A DNA stretch of 64,000 bases from Asticcacaulis sp. GTDB taxonomy: Bacteria; Pseudomonadota; Alphaproteobacteria; Caulobacterales; Caulobacteraceae. The position numbers and the translations under genes were made by a program. Below the pieces are notes generated by a model, which made no database searches, was not told where the DNA came from, and saw nothing but the letters and a program-made list of their open reading frames with translations. Positions 51,142 to 59,466 of the stretch are shown here, in pieces (position 1 is the first letter of the stretch; every line of letters starts with the position of its first letter). The stretch spans positions 1,736,001 through 1,800,000 of the forward strand of contig JANQAC010000001.1 of NCBI GenBank assembly GCA_024707255.1. The letters run 5' to 3'.

Positions 51142-53034
51142 ATGAACTTACAACCAATCGACCTCGCCATCGTCGCTGGCTATCTGCTGCTCACCGTGGG
51201 CCTCGGCTTCTGGGTAGCGAAGCTGTCTTCGGGCAGTATCCAGGGCTATTTCCTGGCCGGCAACAAGCTGCCGTGGTGGGTGCTGGGGCTTTCCAACGCG
51301 TCCGGCATGTTCGATGTCGCCGGGACGATGTGGATGGTCGGGCTGCTGGTCGTCTATGGTTTGAAATCGGTGTTCATTCCGTGGCTGTGGCCGGTGTTCA
51401 ACCAGGTTTTCCTGATGGCCTTCCTGGCGATCTGGCTCAGGCGCTCCGGCAAGCTGACCGGTGCCGAATGGATCAGCTTTCGCTTTGGTGAGGACTTCGG
51501 CGCCCGCGCCTCGCATCTGATCAATGTCATTTTCGCCCTGATCATGGTGGTGGGGATGCTGGCCTTTGGCTTTCTCGGTATCGGCAAGCTGGCGGCTGAG
51601 TTTATCCCCTACAGGTTTTCCGCCGATCCGATGATCAATGACAAAATCTACGGCCTGATCGTCGTGGCCCTGACCACGGTCTATTCGGTCAAGGGCGGCA
51701 TGTATTCGGTGGTGATGACCGAAATCCTGCAATTCTTCATCAAGCTGGTGGTGTGCATCGCCATCGCCTGGATCGCCATGTCGCTGGTGACACCGGAAAT
51801 GATCCGCGCCGTGGTGCCGGCGGGCTGGCATGACATCTGGTTCGGCTGGAAGCTCGACCTCGACTGGGCCGGGCTGGCGCGTACCGCCGCGCCGGACCAG
51901 AAGGTGGTGGCCGATACCGCCATCTCGGTGATTTCGAAGGAGGGTTATTCGGCCTTCGGTATCTTCTTTATCCTGATGACCTTCCAGGGCGTGCTCAAGG
52001 CCATGTCCGGGCCGGCGCCCAACTATGACATGCAGCGCCTGCTGTCGGCCAAGTCGCCGACAGAGGCCGCCAAGATTTCCGGCTTCGTCAATGTCGTGTT
52101 GCTGTTTCCGCGCTACCTGATGATCGCCGGCATGGCGGTTCTGGCCCTTTGTTTCATTGGTCCGCAATGGACGCACATGCAGGTGGCCGCGGCCGCTTCC
52201 GGCCAGAGCTTTACCGGCGATATCGATTCCATCCTGCCGTGGGTAATCCGCAACTACATGCCGCCGGGCCTGATGGGGCTGGCGCTGGCGGGGATGCTGT
52301 CGGCCTTCATGGCCACCTATTCGGCCTCGCTCAACGCGGCGCCGGCCTATGTGGTCAACGACATCTATCGCAAATATATCCGCCCGGATGCGCCTCAAAA
52401 ACGGCTGGTCCAACTGAGCTATATCACCTCCCTGACCTTTGCCGTGCTGGGGGCGCTGATTGGCTGGCAACTGACCTCGATCGACGGCATTGTCGGCTGG
52501 ATAACCACTGGCCTCTATGGCGGTTATACGGTGGCCAATGTAATCAAGTGGTACTGGTGGCGGCTGAACGGCACCGGCTATGCGGCTTCGATGGCGCTGG
52601 GCGTGGCGGTGGCCATGTGGATGGCGGTGTGGAAAGACCCGGTCACCGGCCAGGCGATCAATGCCCTGGCGGCGTTTCCGTGGCTGCTGCTGGCTTGTCT
52701 GGCGGCGGCGGTAATCGGCTCTTACGTGACCAAACCGACGGATATGACAACGCTCAAGCTGTTCTACAAAAAGACCCGGCCGTGGGGATTCTGGAAGCCC
52801 GTGCTGGCAGCCCTGCGCGCTGATGAGCCGGATGTGCAGCCCAACCGTGACTTCTGGCGCGACATGTTCAATTCGTTAACCGGCGTGGTGTGGCAGACAG
52901 CGATCACCGCCTCGGCCATCTTCCTGATCATCCGCGAAATGGATCGTTTCTGGTTGTCGCTCGGTCTGGTGGTGCTGTGTTCGGTGGTGATGAAGTTCAC
53001 CTGGTGGGACAGGATGCGGGATGAGCCGGCTTAA
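51142..53034 (+). CDS. Sodium:solute symporter (SSS family), probable sugar importer
   Basis: The 630-residue protein has about 14-15 membrane helices with the SSS core: GYFLAGNKLPWWVLGLSNASGMFDVAGTMWMVG near 40, TVYSVKGGMYSVVMTEILQFF near 178 and the conserved LALAGMLSAFMATYSASLNAAPAYVVNDIY near 380. Ribosome site AGGGA precedes the ATG. It lies 24 bases after the epimerase, so it probably brings mannooligosaccharides or mannose-type sugars across the inner membrane for that pair of enzymes. Confidence 0.9.
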   Translation: MNLQPIDLAIVAGYLLLTVGLGFWVAKLSSGSIQGYFLAGNKLPWWVLGLSNASGMFDVAGTMWMVGLLVVYGLKSVFIPWLWPVFNQVFLMAFLAIWLRRSGKLTGAEWISFRFGEDFGARASHLINVIFALIMVVGMLAFGFLGIGKLAAEFIPYRFSADPMINDKIYGLIVVALTTVYSVKGGMYSVVMTEILQFFIKLVVCIAIAWIAMSLVTPEMIRAVVPAGWHDIWFGWKLDLDWAGLARTAAPDQKVVADTAISVISKEGYSAFGIFFILMTFQGVLKAMSGPAPNYDMQRLLSAKSPTEAAKISGFVNVVLLFPRYLMIAGMAVLALCFIGPQWTHMQVAAAASGQSFTGDIDSILPWVIRNYMPPGLMGLALAGMLSAFMATYSASLNAAPAYVVNDIYRKYIRPDAPQKRLVQLSYITSLTFAVLGALIGWQLTSIDGIVGWITTGLYGGYTVANVIKWYWWRLNGTGYAASMALGVAVAMWMAVWKDPVTGQAINALAAFPWLLLACLAAAVIGSYVTKPTDMTTLKLFYKKTRPWGFWKPVLAALRADEPDVQPNRDFWRDMFNSLTGVVWQTAITASAIFLIIREMDRFWLSLGLVVLCSVVMKFTWWDRMRDEPA

Positions 53035-53085
53035 GCCATAATGGCGTCACATCCATCCGGCTAATTGCGCAGGGAGGTGGGTGCC

Positions 53086-53646
53086 ATGTTAAAAGCTTTT
53101 CTGGCTGCATTGGGATTTCTGGCTGTGGCGTCATCTGCACATGCCGCGGACTGCCAATACGATCATTCACAATTGCTGGCGCTGGATTACAAGGCGTTCG
53201 ATCAGGACGGCTGGCGTCCGCTTGCGGACGCGGACGGGTGTAAGCAGGCGGCTGCCGATCTGATCCGGGATTACCGCCAGGCGCATCCTGACTTATCGGC
53301 CGATGACAGACGATCCTTGATCTGGCACGAAGGTCAGATGCGGGCGGCCTTTGGTGATTATGCAGGCGCCATTCCGTTGCTTTCGACCGAAAATCCGGAC
53401 CCGGCTATGCGCGACTACGCGATGGCCACCATTGCCTTTCTTAAACACGATAAACCGGCCTTGCTGGCCGCGCGGACGCAACTGATTGCCGAGCCCAAAC
53501 CTGAAGGTTGGGATGAAGCGGTGGCCGAACTCAAGGCCAGCGGGGAAACGATTCAGTGGCCTCTGAATCTGGAGGTCGTGGACGGCCTGATCCTCTGCTT
53601 CGATAAGCCCTATGCCGAAGCCTATGGCTGTCGCGTTGAAAAATAG
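53086..53646 (+). CDS. Secreted protein of unknown function
   Basis: The start at 53086 follows GGGAGGTGG. The 186-residue protein has a signal peptide (LKAFLAALGFLAVASSAHA) and a helical mature part with YDHSQLLALDYKAFDQDGWRPL and SLIWHEGQMRAAFGDYAGAIPLL, which looks like TPR-type helical repeats. Four cysteines (near residues 23, 46, 169 and 181) could form disulfides. It is not recognisably part of the upstream transporter operon. Confidence 0.72.
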   Translation: MLKAFLAALGFLAVASSAHAADCQYDHSQLLALDYKAFDQDGWRPLADADGCKQAAADLIRDYRQAHPDLSADDRRSLIWHEGQMRAAFGDYAGAIPLLSTENPDPAMRDYAMATIAFLKHDKPALLAARTQLIAEPKPEGWDEAVAELKASGETIQWPLNLEVVDGLILCFDKPYAEAYGCRVEK

Positions 53647-53705
53647 CCCCCTTGCGTTGAACTGTAATCGTATTACATACAGTTGGTATCGAAGGAGTAT
53701 CTGCT

Positions 53706-54383
53706 GTGAAAATCGAAATCTGGTCCGATGTCATCTGTCCGTTCTGTTATATCGGCAAGGCGGAACTGGAAACCGCGCTTAAGGAATGGGGCGGCGAGGC
53801 GGATATCACGCACCGCGCCTTTCGTCTGTCGCCCGGCCAGGCGGTGATGCCGACCGACCTGATGTTGCAGAAGAAATACGGCATGAACGCGCAACAGGTG
53901 ACGGCCAATCAGGCGCAGGTGACAGCGCGTGCGGCACAGGCGGGTCTGGAGTTTCATCTCGACGGCACATTGGCCGGTGATACCACCGATGCCCACCGCC
54001 TGATCGCTCTGGCCCAGGGGCATGGCAAGCAGGCCGAGGCCGTCGATCGACTTTACGGCGCCTATTTCACCGACGGCCGCAATATCTTCGATCGCGCTGT
54101 GCTGCATGAGATCGGTGCGGAGCTTGGCCTGGCCGCCGTGGATATCGATGCCGCCTTCACCTCGTCCGATATCGACATGTCCATCGCGCTCGATCAGCGC
54201 CAGGCCCAGGCTTATGGCGTGCGCGGTGTGCCGTTCGTGGTGGTCGATGGCAAATATGCCGTCTCGGGGGCGCAACCGGTGGCCGCTTTCCTGCAGACGC
54301 TTCAGGCCGCTGCTGCTGAAGCGAAGAAGACTCCGGTCGTCGAAGGCGATGCCTGCGGCATAGATGGCTGCGACCCCGCATAA
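53706..54383 (+). CDS. FrnE-like DsbA-family oxidoreductase
   Basis: The start is GTG behind AAGGAGTAT. The 225-residue protein has no signal peptide and the DsbA-type active site DVICPFCYIGK near residue 8, an inserted helical domain, and GVRGVPFVVVDGKYAVSGAQP near 177 with the cis-Pro. It ends with an extra cysteine pair, CGIDGC, as seen in FrnE-type cytosolic proteins linked to oxidative stress. Substrate unknown. Confidence 0.88.
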   Translation: MKIEIWSDVICPFCYIGKAELETALKEWGGEADITHRAFRLSPGQAVMPTDLMLQKKYGMNAQQVTANQAQVTARAAQAGLEFHLDGTLAGDTTDAHRLIALAQGHGKQAEAVDRLYGAYFTDGRNIFDRAVLHEIGAELGLAAVDIDAAFTSSDIDMSIALDQRQAQAYGVRGVPFVVVDGKYAVSGAQPVAAFLQTLQAAAAEAKKTPVVEGDACGIDGCDPA

Positions 54384-54483
54384 AATAAATTGCCCGACTC
54401 AATTGGCGAAAGGGCAGGTGCGGCCTATATAGGGCGAATTAAAACCTCCCCATATATCCGAGCCAGTCGAAAGCGACCGCCTG

Positions 54484-56355
54484 ATGAGTCCCTCCCAATT
54501 ACAGAATGCCCCGATGCCGAAGCCCAAAGCCAAGGCATCGGAGACGATCGCCTTTCTCAAGCCCTACCTCTGGCCCTCGGATCGCACCGACCTGAAGATC
54601 CAGGTGGTCTGGGCACTGCTGGCCATGCTGGTCGGCAAGGTGCTGACCGCCTTTACGCCGCTGACCTTCAAATGGGCGACCAACGCTCTGACCGTTCATG
54701 CGCCGCAACTGGCGCATCCGGACTGGTGGACGATGATCATCGGTATGCCGCTGGTCATGGTGGCGGCCTATGGCATTGTCCGCATCCTGTTCAACGTCTT
54801 CAACAATATCCGTGACGCTATGTTTGCGGCGGTAGGCCAGCACGCCGTGCGCGGCCTGGCCAATCGCGCCTTCGTCCACCTGCACAATCTGTCTTTGCGC
54901 TTCCATCTCCAGCGCCGCACCGGCGGCCTGTCGCGGGTCATTGAACGCGGCAAGGCGGGGATTGAAACCATTATCCGCCTGACTATGATGGTCGGCATCC
55001 CCACCATTGTCGAATTCGTGCTGACTGCGGCGATCATCGCCTTCCAGTTCGATCTTATCTATGTCGCTGTTGTGGCGGTCACGGTCGTCGTCTATGTCTG
55101 GTTCTCGATCGTGGCCTCCAACTGGCGCATCTCGATCCGCAAGGACATGAATGAGGCCGACTCGGATTCGATGTCGAAGGCGGTGGATTCCCTCCTGAAC
55201 TTCGAAACGGTCAAATATTTCGGTAACGAGGCGCACGAGTCCGCGCGTTATGACCGTGCCACGGCCATGTATGAAAAAGCGGCGATCAAGACCTATACCT
55301 CGCTCGCCTGGCTCAATATCGGCCAGACGGTGATCTTCGGCATTGGTATGCTGGCCGTCATGGTGATGTCGGTGCTGGAAGTGATGCACGGCACCAAGAC
55401 CCTGGGCCACCTGGTCATGGTCAATGCCTATATGATGCAGCTCTCGATTCCGCTGAACTTTATCGGCACGCTCTACCGCGAAATCTCGACTGGGCTGATC
55501 GACATGGAAGCCATGTTCAAGCTGCTGGACGAGCCGCAGGAAGTGACCGACAAGGCCGATGCCCCCGATCTCGTGGTTACGGATGGCGCCGTGCGCTTCA
55601 AGGATGTCGTCTTTTCCTACGATCCCGATCGCGAAATCCTTAAGGGCGTCTCCTTCGAGATTCCCGCCGGCAAGACGGTGGCCGTGGTCGGGCCTTCGGG
55701 CGCCGGCAAGTCGACCCTGTCGCGCCTGCTGTTCCGCTTCTATGATGTGAAGGGCGGCTCGATCGAGATCGACGGCCAGGATATCCGCGAGGTCAACCAG
55801 GCGTCCCTGCGCAAGGCCATCGGCATGGTGCCGCAGGATACGGTGCTGTTCAACGATACGGTGGGCTACAATATCGGTTATGGCCGCTATGGCGCCTCGC
55901 GCGAGGAGATCGAGGACGCCGCTGAGGCCGCCCAGATCGCCGGTTTCATCAGCACCCTGCCGAAGGGCTACGAGACCGAGGTCGGCGAGCGCGGTCTGAA
56001 GCTTTCGGGCGGGGAGAAGCAGCGCGTGGCCATCGCTCGTACCCTGCTGAAGGCCCCGCCGATCCTGATCCTCGATGAAGCCACCTCGGCGCTCGATACC
56101 CATACCGAGCGCGAAATCCAGGCGTCGCTTGATGACGTCTCGAAGAACCGCACGACCCTGGTCATTGCCCACCGTCTGTCCACGGTCGTCGGCGCCGATG
56201 AAATCCTGGTGCTGAAGGATGGCGTGGTGGCCGAGCGCGGTCGGCATTCCGACCTGATGAAGCTGAACGGTATCTATCACTCGATGTGGGAACGTCAGCG
56301 CGCCGCCGATGCCGCCCGCGAGACCTTGGCCAAGGTGGTCGCAGAAGTCGAGTAG
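54484..56355 (+). CDS. Atm1-type ABC exporter (ABCB7-like)
   Basis: The 623-residue half-transporter has six membrane helices, the Atm1-type segments RFHLQRRTGGLSRVIERG near 138 and SLLNFETVKYFGNEAHE near 235, then an ATPase domain with Walker A GPSGAGKSTLSRLL near 404, signature [18 protein letters not shown] near 503 and Walker B ILILDEATSALD near 525. Relatives export glutathione-linked sulfur species or metals. It homodimerises in the inner membrane. A strong terminator follows. Confidence 0.9.
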   Translation: MSPSQLQNAPMPKPKAKASETIAFLKPYLWPSDRTDLKIQVVWALLAMLVGKVLTAFTPLTFKWATNALTVHAPQLAHPDWWTMIIGMPLVMVAAYGIVRILFNVFNNIRDAMFAAVGQHAVRGLANRAFVHLHNLSLRFHLQRRTGGLSRVIERGKAGIETIIRLTMMVGIPTIVEFVLTAAIIAFQFDLIYVAVVAVTVVVYVWFSIVASNWRISIRKDMNEADSDSMSKAVDSLLNFETVKYFGNEAHESARYDRATAMYEKAAIKTYTSLAWLNIGQTVIFGIGMLAVMVMSVLEVMHGTKTLGHLVMVNAYMMQLSIPLNFIGTLYREISTGLIDMEAMFKLLDEPQEVTDKADAPDLVVTDGAVRFKDVVFSYDPDREILKGVSFEIPAGKTVAVVGPSGAGKSTLSRLLFRFYDVKGGSIEIDGQDIREVNQASLRKAIGMVPQDTVLFNDTVGYNIGYGRYGASREEIEDAAEAAQIAGFISTLPKGYETEVGERGLKLSGGEKQRVAIARTLLKAPPILILDEATSALDTHTEREIQASLDDVSKNRTTLVIAHRLSTVVGADEILVLKDGVVAERGRHSDLMKLNGIYHSMWERQRAADAARETLAKVVAEVE

Positions 56356-56372
56356 ACGGAGGCTTCAGTCAT

Positions 56373-56415
56373 AAAAAAAAGCCCCTCGCGCCAAAGGGTG
56401 CGAGGGGCTTTTTTT
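56373..56415. terminator. Terminator after the Atm1-type gene
   Basis: AAAAAAAGCCCCTCGC pairs with GCGAGGGGCTTTTTTT across a 10-base loop. It serves both the ABC gene and the convergent lipoprotein gene. Confidence 0.92.
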
Positions 56416-56430
56416 AGCTTTTCAGGCAGC

Positions 56431-56652
56431 TTACATCGAAGACGAAGTGGTCGTCGTCGTGGTCGTAGTCGACATGGCGGCATCCGACATGGCGGCGTCG
56501 GAAGCGGGGGCCATTGCGTCAACGGCCGGCGAGGTGACCTCGGTCGAGGTTTCGGTCGTAGTTGTCGTGTCAGCCGGCTTCGAGCAGGCGGCGACCGAAA
56601 GCGAAGCGGCGGCGACGGCAGCGATAGCGATGAACTTGAAAGTATTGCGCAT
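56431..56652 (-). CDS. Small Thr/Ser-rich lipoprotein
   Basis: The 73-residue protein has a signal peptide with lipobox VAAC near residue 23. The 50-residue mature part is almost only Thr, Ser, Ala, Asp and Met: runs of Thr at both ends and a repeated DAAMS. The ribosome site AAGGAA is well placed. It is probably a disordered surface or spacer lipoprotein; function unknown. The GTC/GTT-type repeats in the DNA come from the Thr runs. Confidence 0.7.
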   Translation of the reverse strand: MRNTFKFIAIAAVAAASLSVAACSKPADTTTTTETSTEVTSPAVDAMAPASDAAMSDAAMSTTTTTTTTSSSM

Positions 56653-56768
56653 GATTGTGATTCCTTCTCACCAAGACGTGAAGGACTATGGCGAAGGGGG
56701 CATATGGAAGCGCTGTGGCTGCGGGGCGGATTCCATAAAAATCTCATAAGGGAAATTTTACGGGCCGG

Positions 56769-57554
56769 CTATTGGGCTACCCAGCCACCATCGATGCTGA
56801 GGGGGGCGCCATTGATCGCCTTGCCGGCATCCGAGCACAGGAAGACGGCAAGCGCCGTGATATCCTCCACGCTCACGAATTCACCAGTCGGCTGGGCGGC
56901 CAGGATAACGTCCTTGATCACCTGTTCGCGCGTCATGTTGCGCGCCTTCATGGTGTCGGGGATCTGCTTGTCGACCAGCGGGGTGTGGACATAGCCGGGG
57001 CAGATGGCATTGGCGGTGATGCCGAAGGTGGCGCCTTCCAGGGCAATGGTCTTGGTGAAGCCGAGCAAACCATGTTTGGCGGCGACATAGGCCGACTTGA
57101 ACGGTGAGGCCACCAGCGCATGGGCCGAGGCGATATTGACGATGCGGCCCCACTTCTTCGCTTTCATGCCGGGGAAGGCCAGGCGCGTGGTATGGAAGCT
57201 GGAGGTCAGGTTGAGGCCGATAATGGCGTCCCATTTCTCCGGCGGGAAATCCTCGATCGGCGAAACGAACTGGATGCCGGCATTATTGACCAGGATATCG
57301 ACCCCGCCGAGCGTGTCGTTGATGTCCTTGAACAGCGCCTCGATCTGGTTGGCCTTGGTCAGGTCGGCGCCGTTGAAACGCACCTCGACGCCGTGTTCGG
57401 TGGCCAGATCAGCGCGGACCTTTTCGATCTCGGCGGCATCACCGAAACCGTTCAGCATGATCTTCGCCCCCTGTGCCGCCAGCCCTTTCGCTATCGCCAG
57501 CCCGATACCGCTGGTGGAACCTGTGACGAGGGCGGTCTTGCCGGAGAGGGACAT
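56769..57554 (-). CDS. D-3-hydroxybutyrate dehydrogenase (SDR)
   Basis: The start at 57554 gives 261 residues. The protein has the SDR NAD motif TGSTSGIGLAIAKG near residue 11, NNAGIQFVSPIEDFP near 92 and the catalytic Ser-Tyr-Lys in NIASAHALVASPFKSAYVAAKHG near 140. The segment ANAICPGYVHTPLVDKQIPD near 184 is typical of hydroxybutyrate dehydrogenases. It oxidises 3-hydroxybutyrate to acetoacetate in PHB breakdown. A phasin gene lies just upstream on the same strand, 4 bases away. Confidence 0.92.
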   Translation of the reverse strand: MSLSGKTALVTGSTSGIGLAIAKGLAAQGAKIMLNGFGDAAEIEKVRADLATEHGVEVRFNGADLTKANQIEALFKDINDTLGGVDILVNNAGIQFVSPIEDFPPEKWDAIIGLNLTSSFHTTRLAFPGMKAKKWGRIVNIASAHALVASPFKSAYVAAKHGLLGFTKTIALEGATFGITANAICPGYVHTPLVDKQIPDTMKARNMTREQVIKDVILAAQPTGEFVSVEDITALAVFLCSDAGKAINGAPLSIDGGWVAQ

Positions 57555-57558
57555 GGGC

Positions 57559-57909
57559 TTATTCCTTAGGTTTCTTGGGGGAGGAGTCTTGTGCATGGGA
57601 GGCGACATTGAGCGCCTGCTTGCCGCATTGTTCGACAAAGGTCATGGTCGCACGTGTCTGGTCCTGGCCGTATTTCAGGCAGGTGGCGGCCCAGCGCTTC
57701 TGCAGGTCGGCCATGCTGGCCGGATCGTGCTTTGCGGACGCTTCGTTCATCAGGGCGATGGCCTCCTGGGTGAAGGCGGCGGTATCCTCGGCATAGCGAT
57801 GCGAGGTGGTGCTGATCATCTCGATCAGGTTGATCAGGCTGCGCGCGGCGCGCTGCTGCTGATCAGCCATCAGGCGCAGGCCATTCTCAAAGGACGAGGG
57901 GGTGGTCAT
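57559..57909 (-). CDS. Phasin-family protein
   Basis: The start at 57909 has GAGGAG upstream; an in-frame ATG at 57939 would add 10 residues. The 116 residues are helical and amphipathic (FENGLRLMADQQQRAARSLIN, MADLQKRWAATCLKYGQDQTRATMTFVEQCGKQAL), the pattern of phasins that coat polyhydroxybutyrate granules. The neighbour 3-hydroxybutyrate dehydrogenase supports this. The C-terminal tail is charged (SSPKKPKE). Confidence 0.8.
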   Translation of the reverse strand: MTTPSSFENGLRLMADQQQRAARSLINLIEMISTTSHRYAEDTAAFTQEAIALMNEASAKHDPASMADLQKRWAATCLKYGQDQTRATMTFVEQCGKQALNVASHAQDSSPKKPKE

Positions 57910-58019
57910 GTCCGCTGACTCCTCAGGCAGATGCGGCATATTCTCAGGCGAATACCGCAAAACTATGGCGGTTTTCGCACAGTTGCGCAAATGCAAAACA
58001 ACCGTGAGGGGGCGGAGTC

Positions 58020-58415
58020 TCAATTCAATAATATAGTACCCAGCAGAACCTTGGCGCCCTTGCGGCCGAGGATCGCGTCGGTGGCGGCCTGAAGCTGCAT
58101 GGCGATGAAATCGGTATTCACCATGGCGCTGGCGTTGAGCGTACCGGCATAGGCTTGCAGGCGGGCGACATAGGCATCCTGGAGGCGCGGTTGATAGAGC
58201 TTGATCTGCTCGACCAGCTTGGCGTCTTCGCAATAGAGGCCCATGTCGACGCTGAGCGTACCGTGCCGTCGGCGGCTGGCCTCGGTAAAGACATTGATCG
58301 TCTTGAACTGCGTATAGTTTTCACCGCCGCCCTTTTTCTTGGGTTCGGAAGCGAAGGCAGCCGGTGCGGTAAGACCGGTTGCGGCGGCAAGGGCGAGGAA
58401 TTGTCTGCGGATCAT
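58020..58415 (-). CDS. Tat-exported protein with a FliL-like C-terminal pattern
   Basis: The 131-residue protein starts with a twin-arginine-like signal (IRRQFLALAAATGLTAPAAFA). The mature part has TLSVDMGLYCEDAKLVEQIKLYQPRLQDAYVARLQ and ends VLLGTILLN, which follows the strand/helix order of FliL-type domains (long helix, then a final beta strand). That resemblance is weak and by eye. It lies 110 bases upstream of the phasin gene on the same strand and is divergent from the response regulator. Confidence 0.65.
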   Translation of the reverse strand: MIRRQFLALAAATGLTAPAAFASEPKKKGGGENYTQFKTINVFTEASRRRHGTLSVDMGLYCEDAKLVEQIKLYQPRLQDAYVARLQAYAGTLNASAMVNTDFIAMQLQAATDAILGRKGAKVLLGTILLN

Positions 58416-58566
58416 TTCAGCAGTCTAACGCCAGTGGCGTTAAGGTCCGGTTTATGTGAGGTAAATATGAAATTTACCATAAATTCAATGGCATAAGTCA
58501 ACGGGGAATTAAGGGATTTCCGGTATTTTTGATAAAGGCAAAGGGCGACGGACAAATTTCAACCTC

Positions 58567-59466
58567 ATGAACCTGCTTCATTCACAGACCCAGCGCCTGT
58601 TGCGAAAGGTCAATTGTCCGGCGGTCAGTCTGCTGATCGTCGAGGATAATGATGCTTCGCGCCGCCTGGTGATCGAGTTGCTGCGCGCCGCTGGTTTCGT
58701 CCATCTGAGCTTTGCCCGAAATGCCGAAGCGGCGCTCGACCATTTGCAGAACCAGGCACCGGACCTCATGTTGCTGGACTGGAACCTGCCAGGCATGTCG
58801 GGGCTGGAACTGGTGACCCTGATCCGCAGTGCGGCGCACAGGCCGGATGTGCGCATCCCGGATCCGGCTTTGCCGGTCGTCATGCTGACGGCCCGCCAGC
58901 GCGCCAATGACGTGGCGCTGGCGCGCAATGCCGGCATCAATGAATTTGTCATCAAGCCGTTCTCCACCAGTTCCCTGCTGAAGGCCATATCGTCGGCCCT
59001 GACCCGGAAACGCCCGGTCTCGACGGCATCAACCTCGCCCGAGCGCCGCCGCCGCAAGGCGCAACTGTTTCGAGGGCTGCTGCGGCGGCCCGAAGGCGGG
59101 GCAACGCACACGCCCGTGGAAGCCGGACTCCAGACCCTGCGCGGCCTTATGGGCGCTCATGGCCAGGCGCCGCAAATCGAAAATATCAATCAGGTTGTCC
59201 GGCATCTGATGGCGGATCAGGCCCAGGCGCACGCCTTTCACCGGCATCTCGTTGAACAGGCGACCCAGTCCCTGAACGACTATGTGACATTGGCCGGGAA
59301 GGCCGCCGATTCCGAGGTCATTGACGTCCATCTCGATGCGCTGATCCGCCTGAACGAGGCGCCTCACGCCGATCCCGACGAGGCGTTGAATATCGTCCGC
59401 CACCTCAAGGTGCTCGTCACCAAACGCAAAACCAGCCGCAGGCTCGCTTCGAGGGTTACCCAATGA
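58567..59466 (+). CDS. Response regulator with CheY-like receiver and unknown helical C-terminus
   Basis: The 299-residue protein has a receiver domain at residues 18-140: acidic pair in LLIVEDND, phospho-acceptor Asp in LMLLDWNLPGMSGLEL near 78, LTARQ near 108 and the Lys in EFVIKPFSTSSLLKAI near 131. Residues 145-299 are helical, with no recognisable HTH, GGDEF, EAL or kinase domain. The gene is first in an operon whose next two members are paralogues joined by ATGA overlaps. I infer that the receiver controls or scaffolds those proteins. Confidence 0.85.
   Translation: MNLLHSQTQRLLRKVNCPAVSLLIVEDNDASRRLVIELLRAAGFVHLSFARNAEAALDHLQNQAPDLMLLDWNLPGMSGLELVTLIRSAAHRPDVRIPDPALPVVMLTARQRANDVALARNAGINEFVIKPFSTSSLLKAISSALTRKRPVSTASTSPERRRRKAQLFRGLLRRPEGGATHTPVEAGLQTLRGLMGAHGQAPQIENINQVVRHLMADQAQAHAFHRHLVEQATQSLNDYVTLAGKAADSEVIDVHLDALIRLNEAPHADPDEALNIVRHLKVLVTKRKTSRRLASRVTQ

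Noticed and set aside
51148..52470. 440-codon minus-strand frame inside the symporter gene
   Set aside because: Rich in His, Gln and Asp with no hydrophobic core; the complement of membrane-helix codons.
54499..56280. 593-codon minus-strand frame opposite the Atm1-type gene
   Set aside because: Antisense to a gene with complete ABC motifs.
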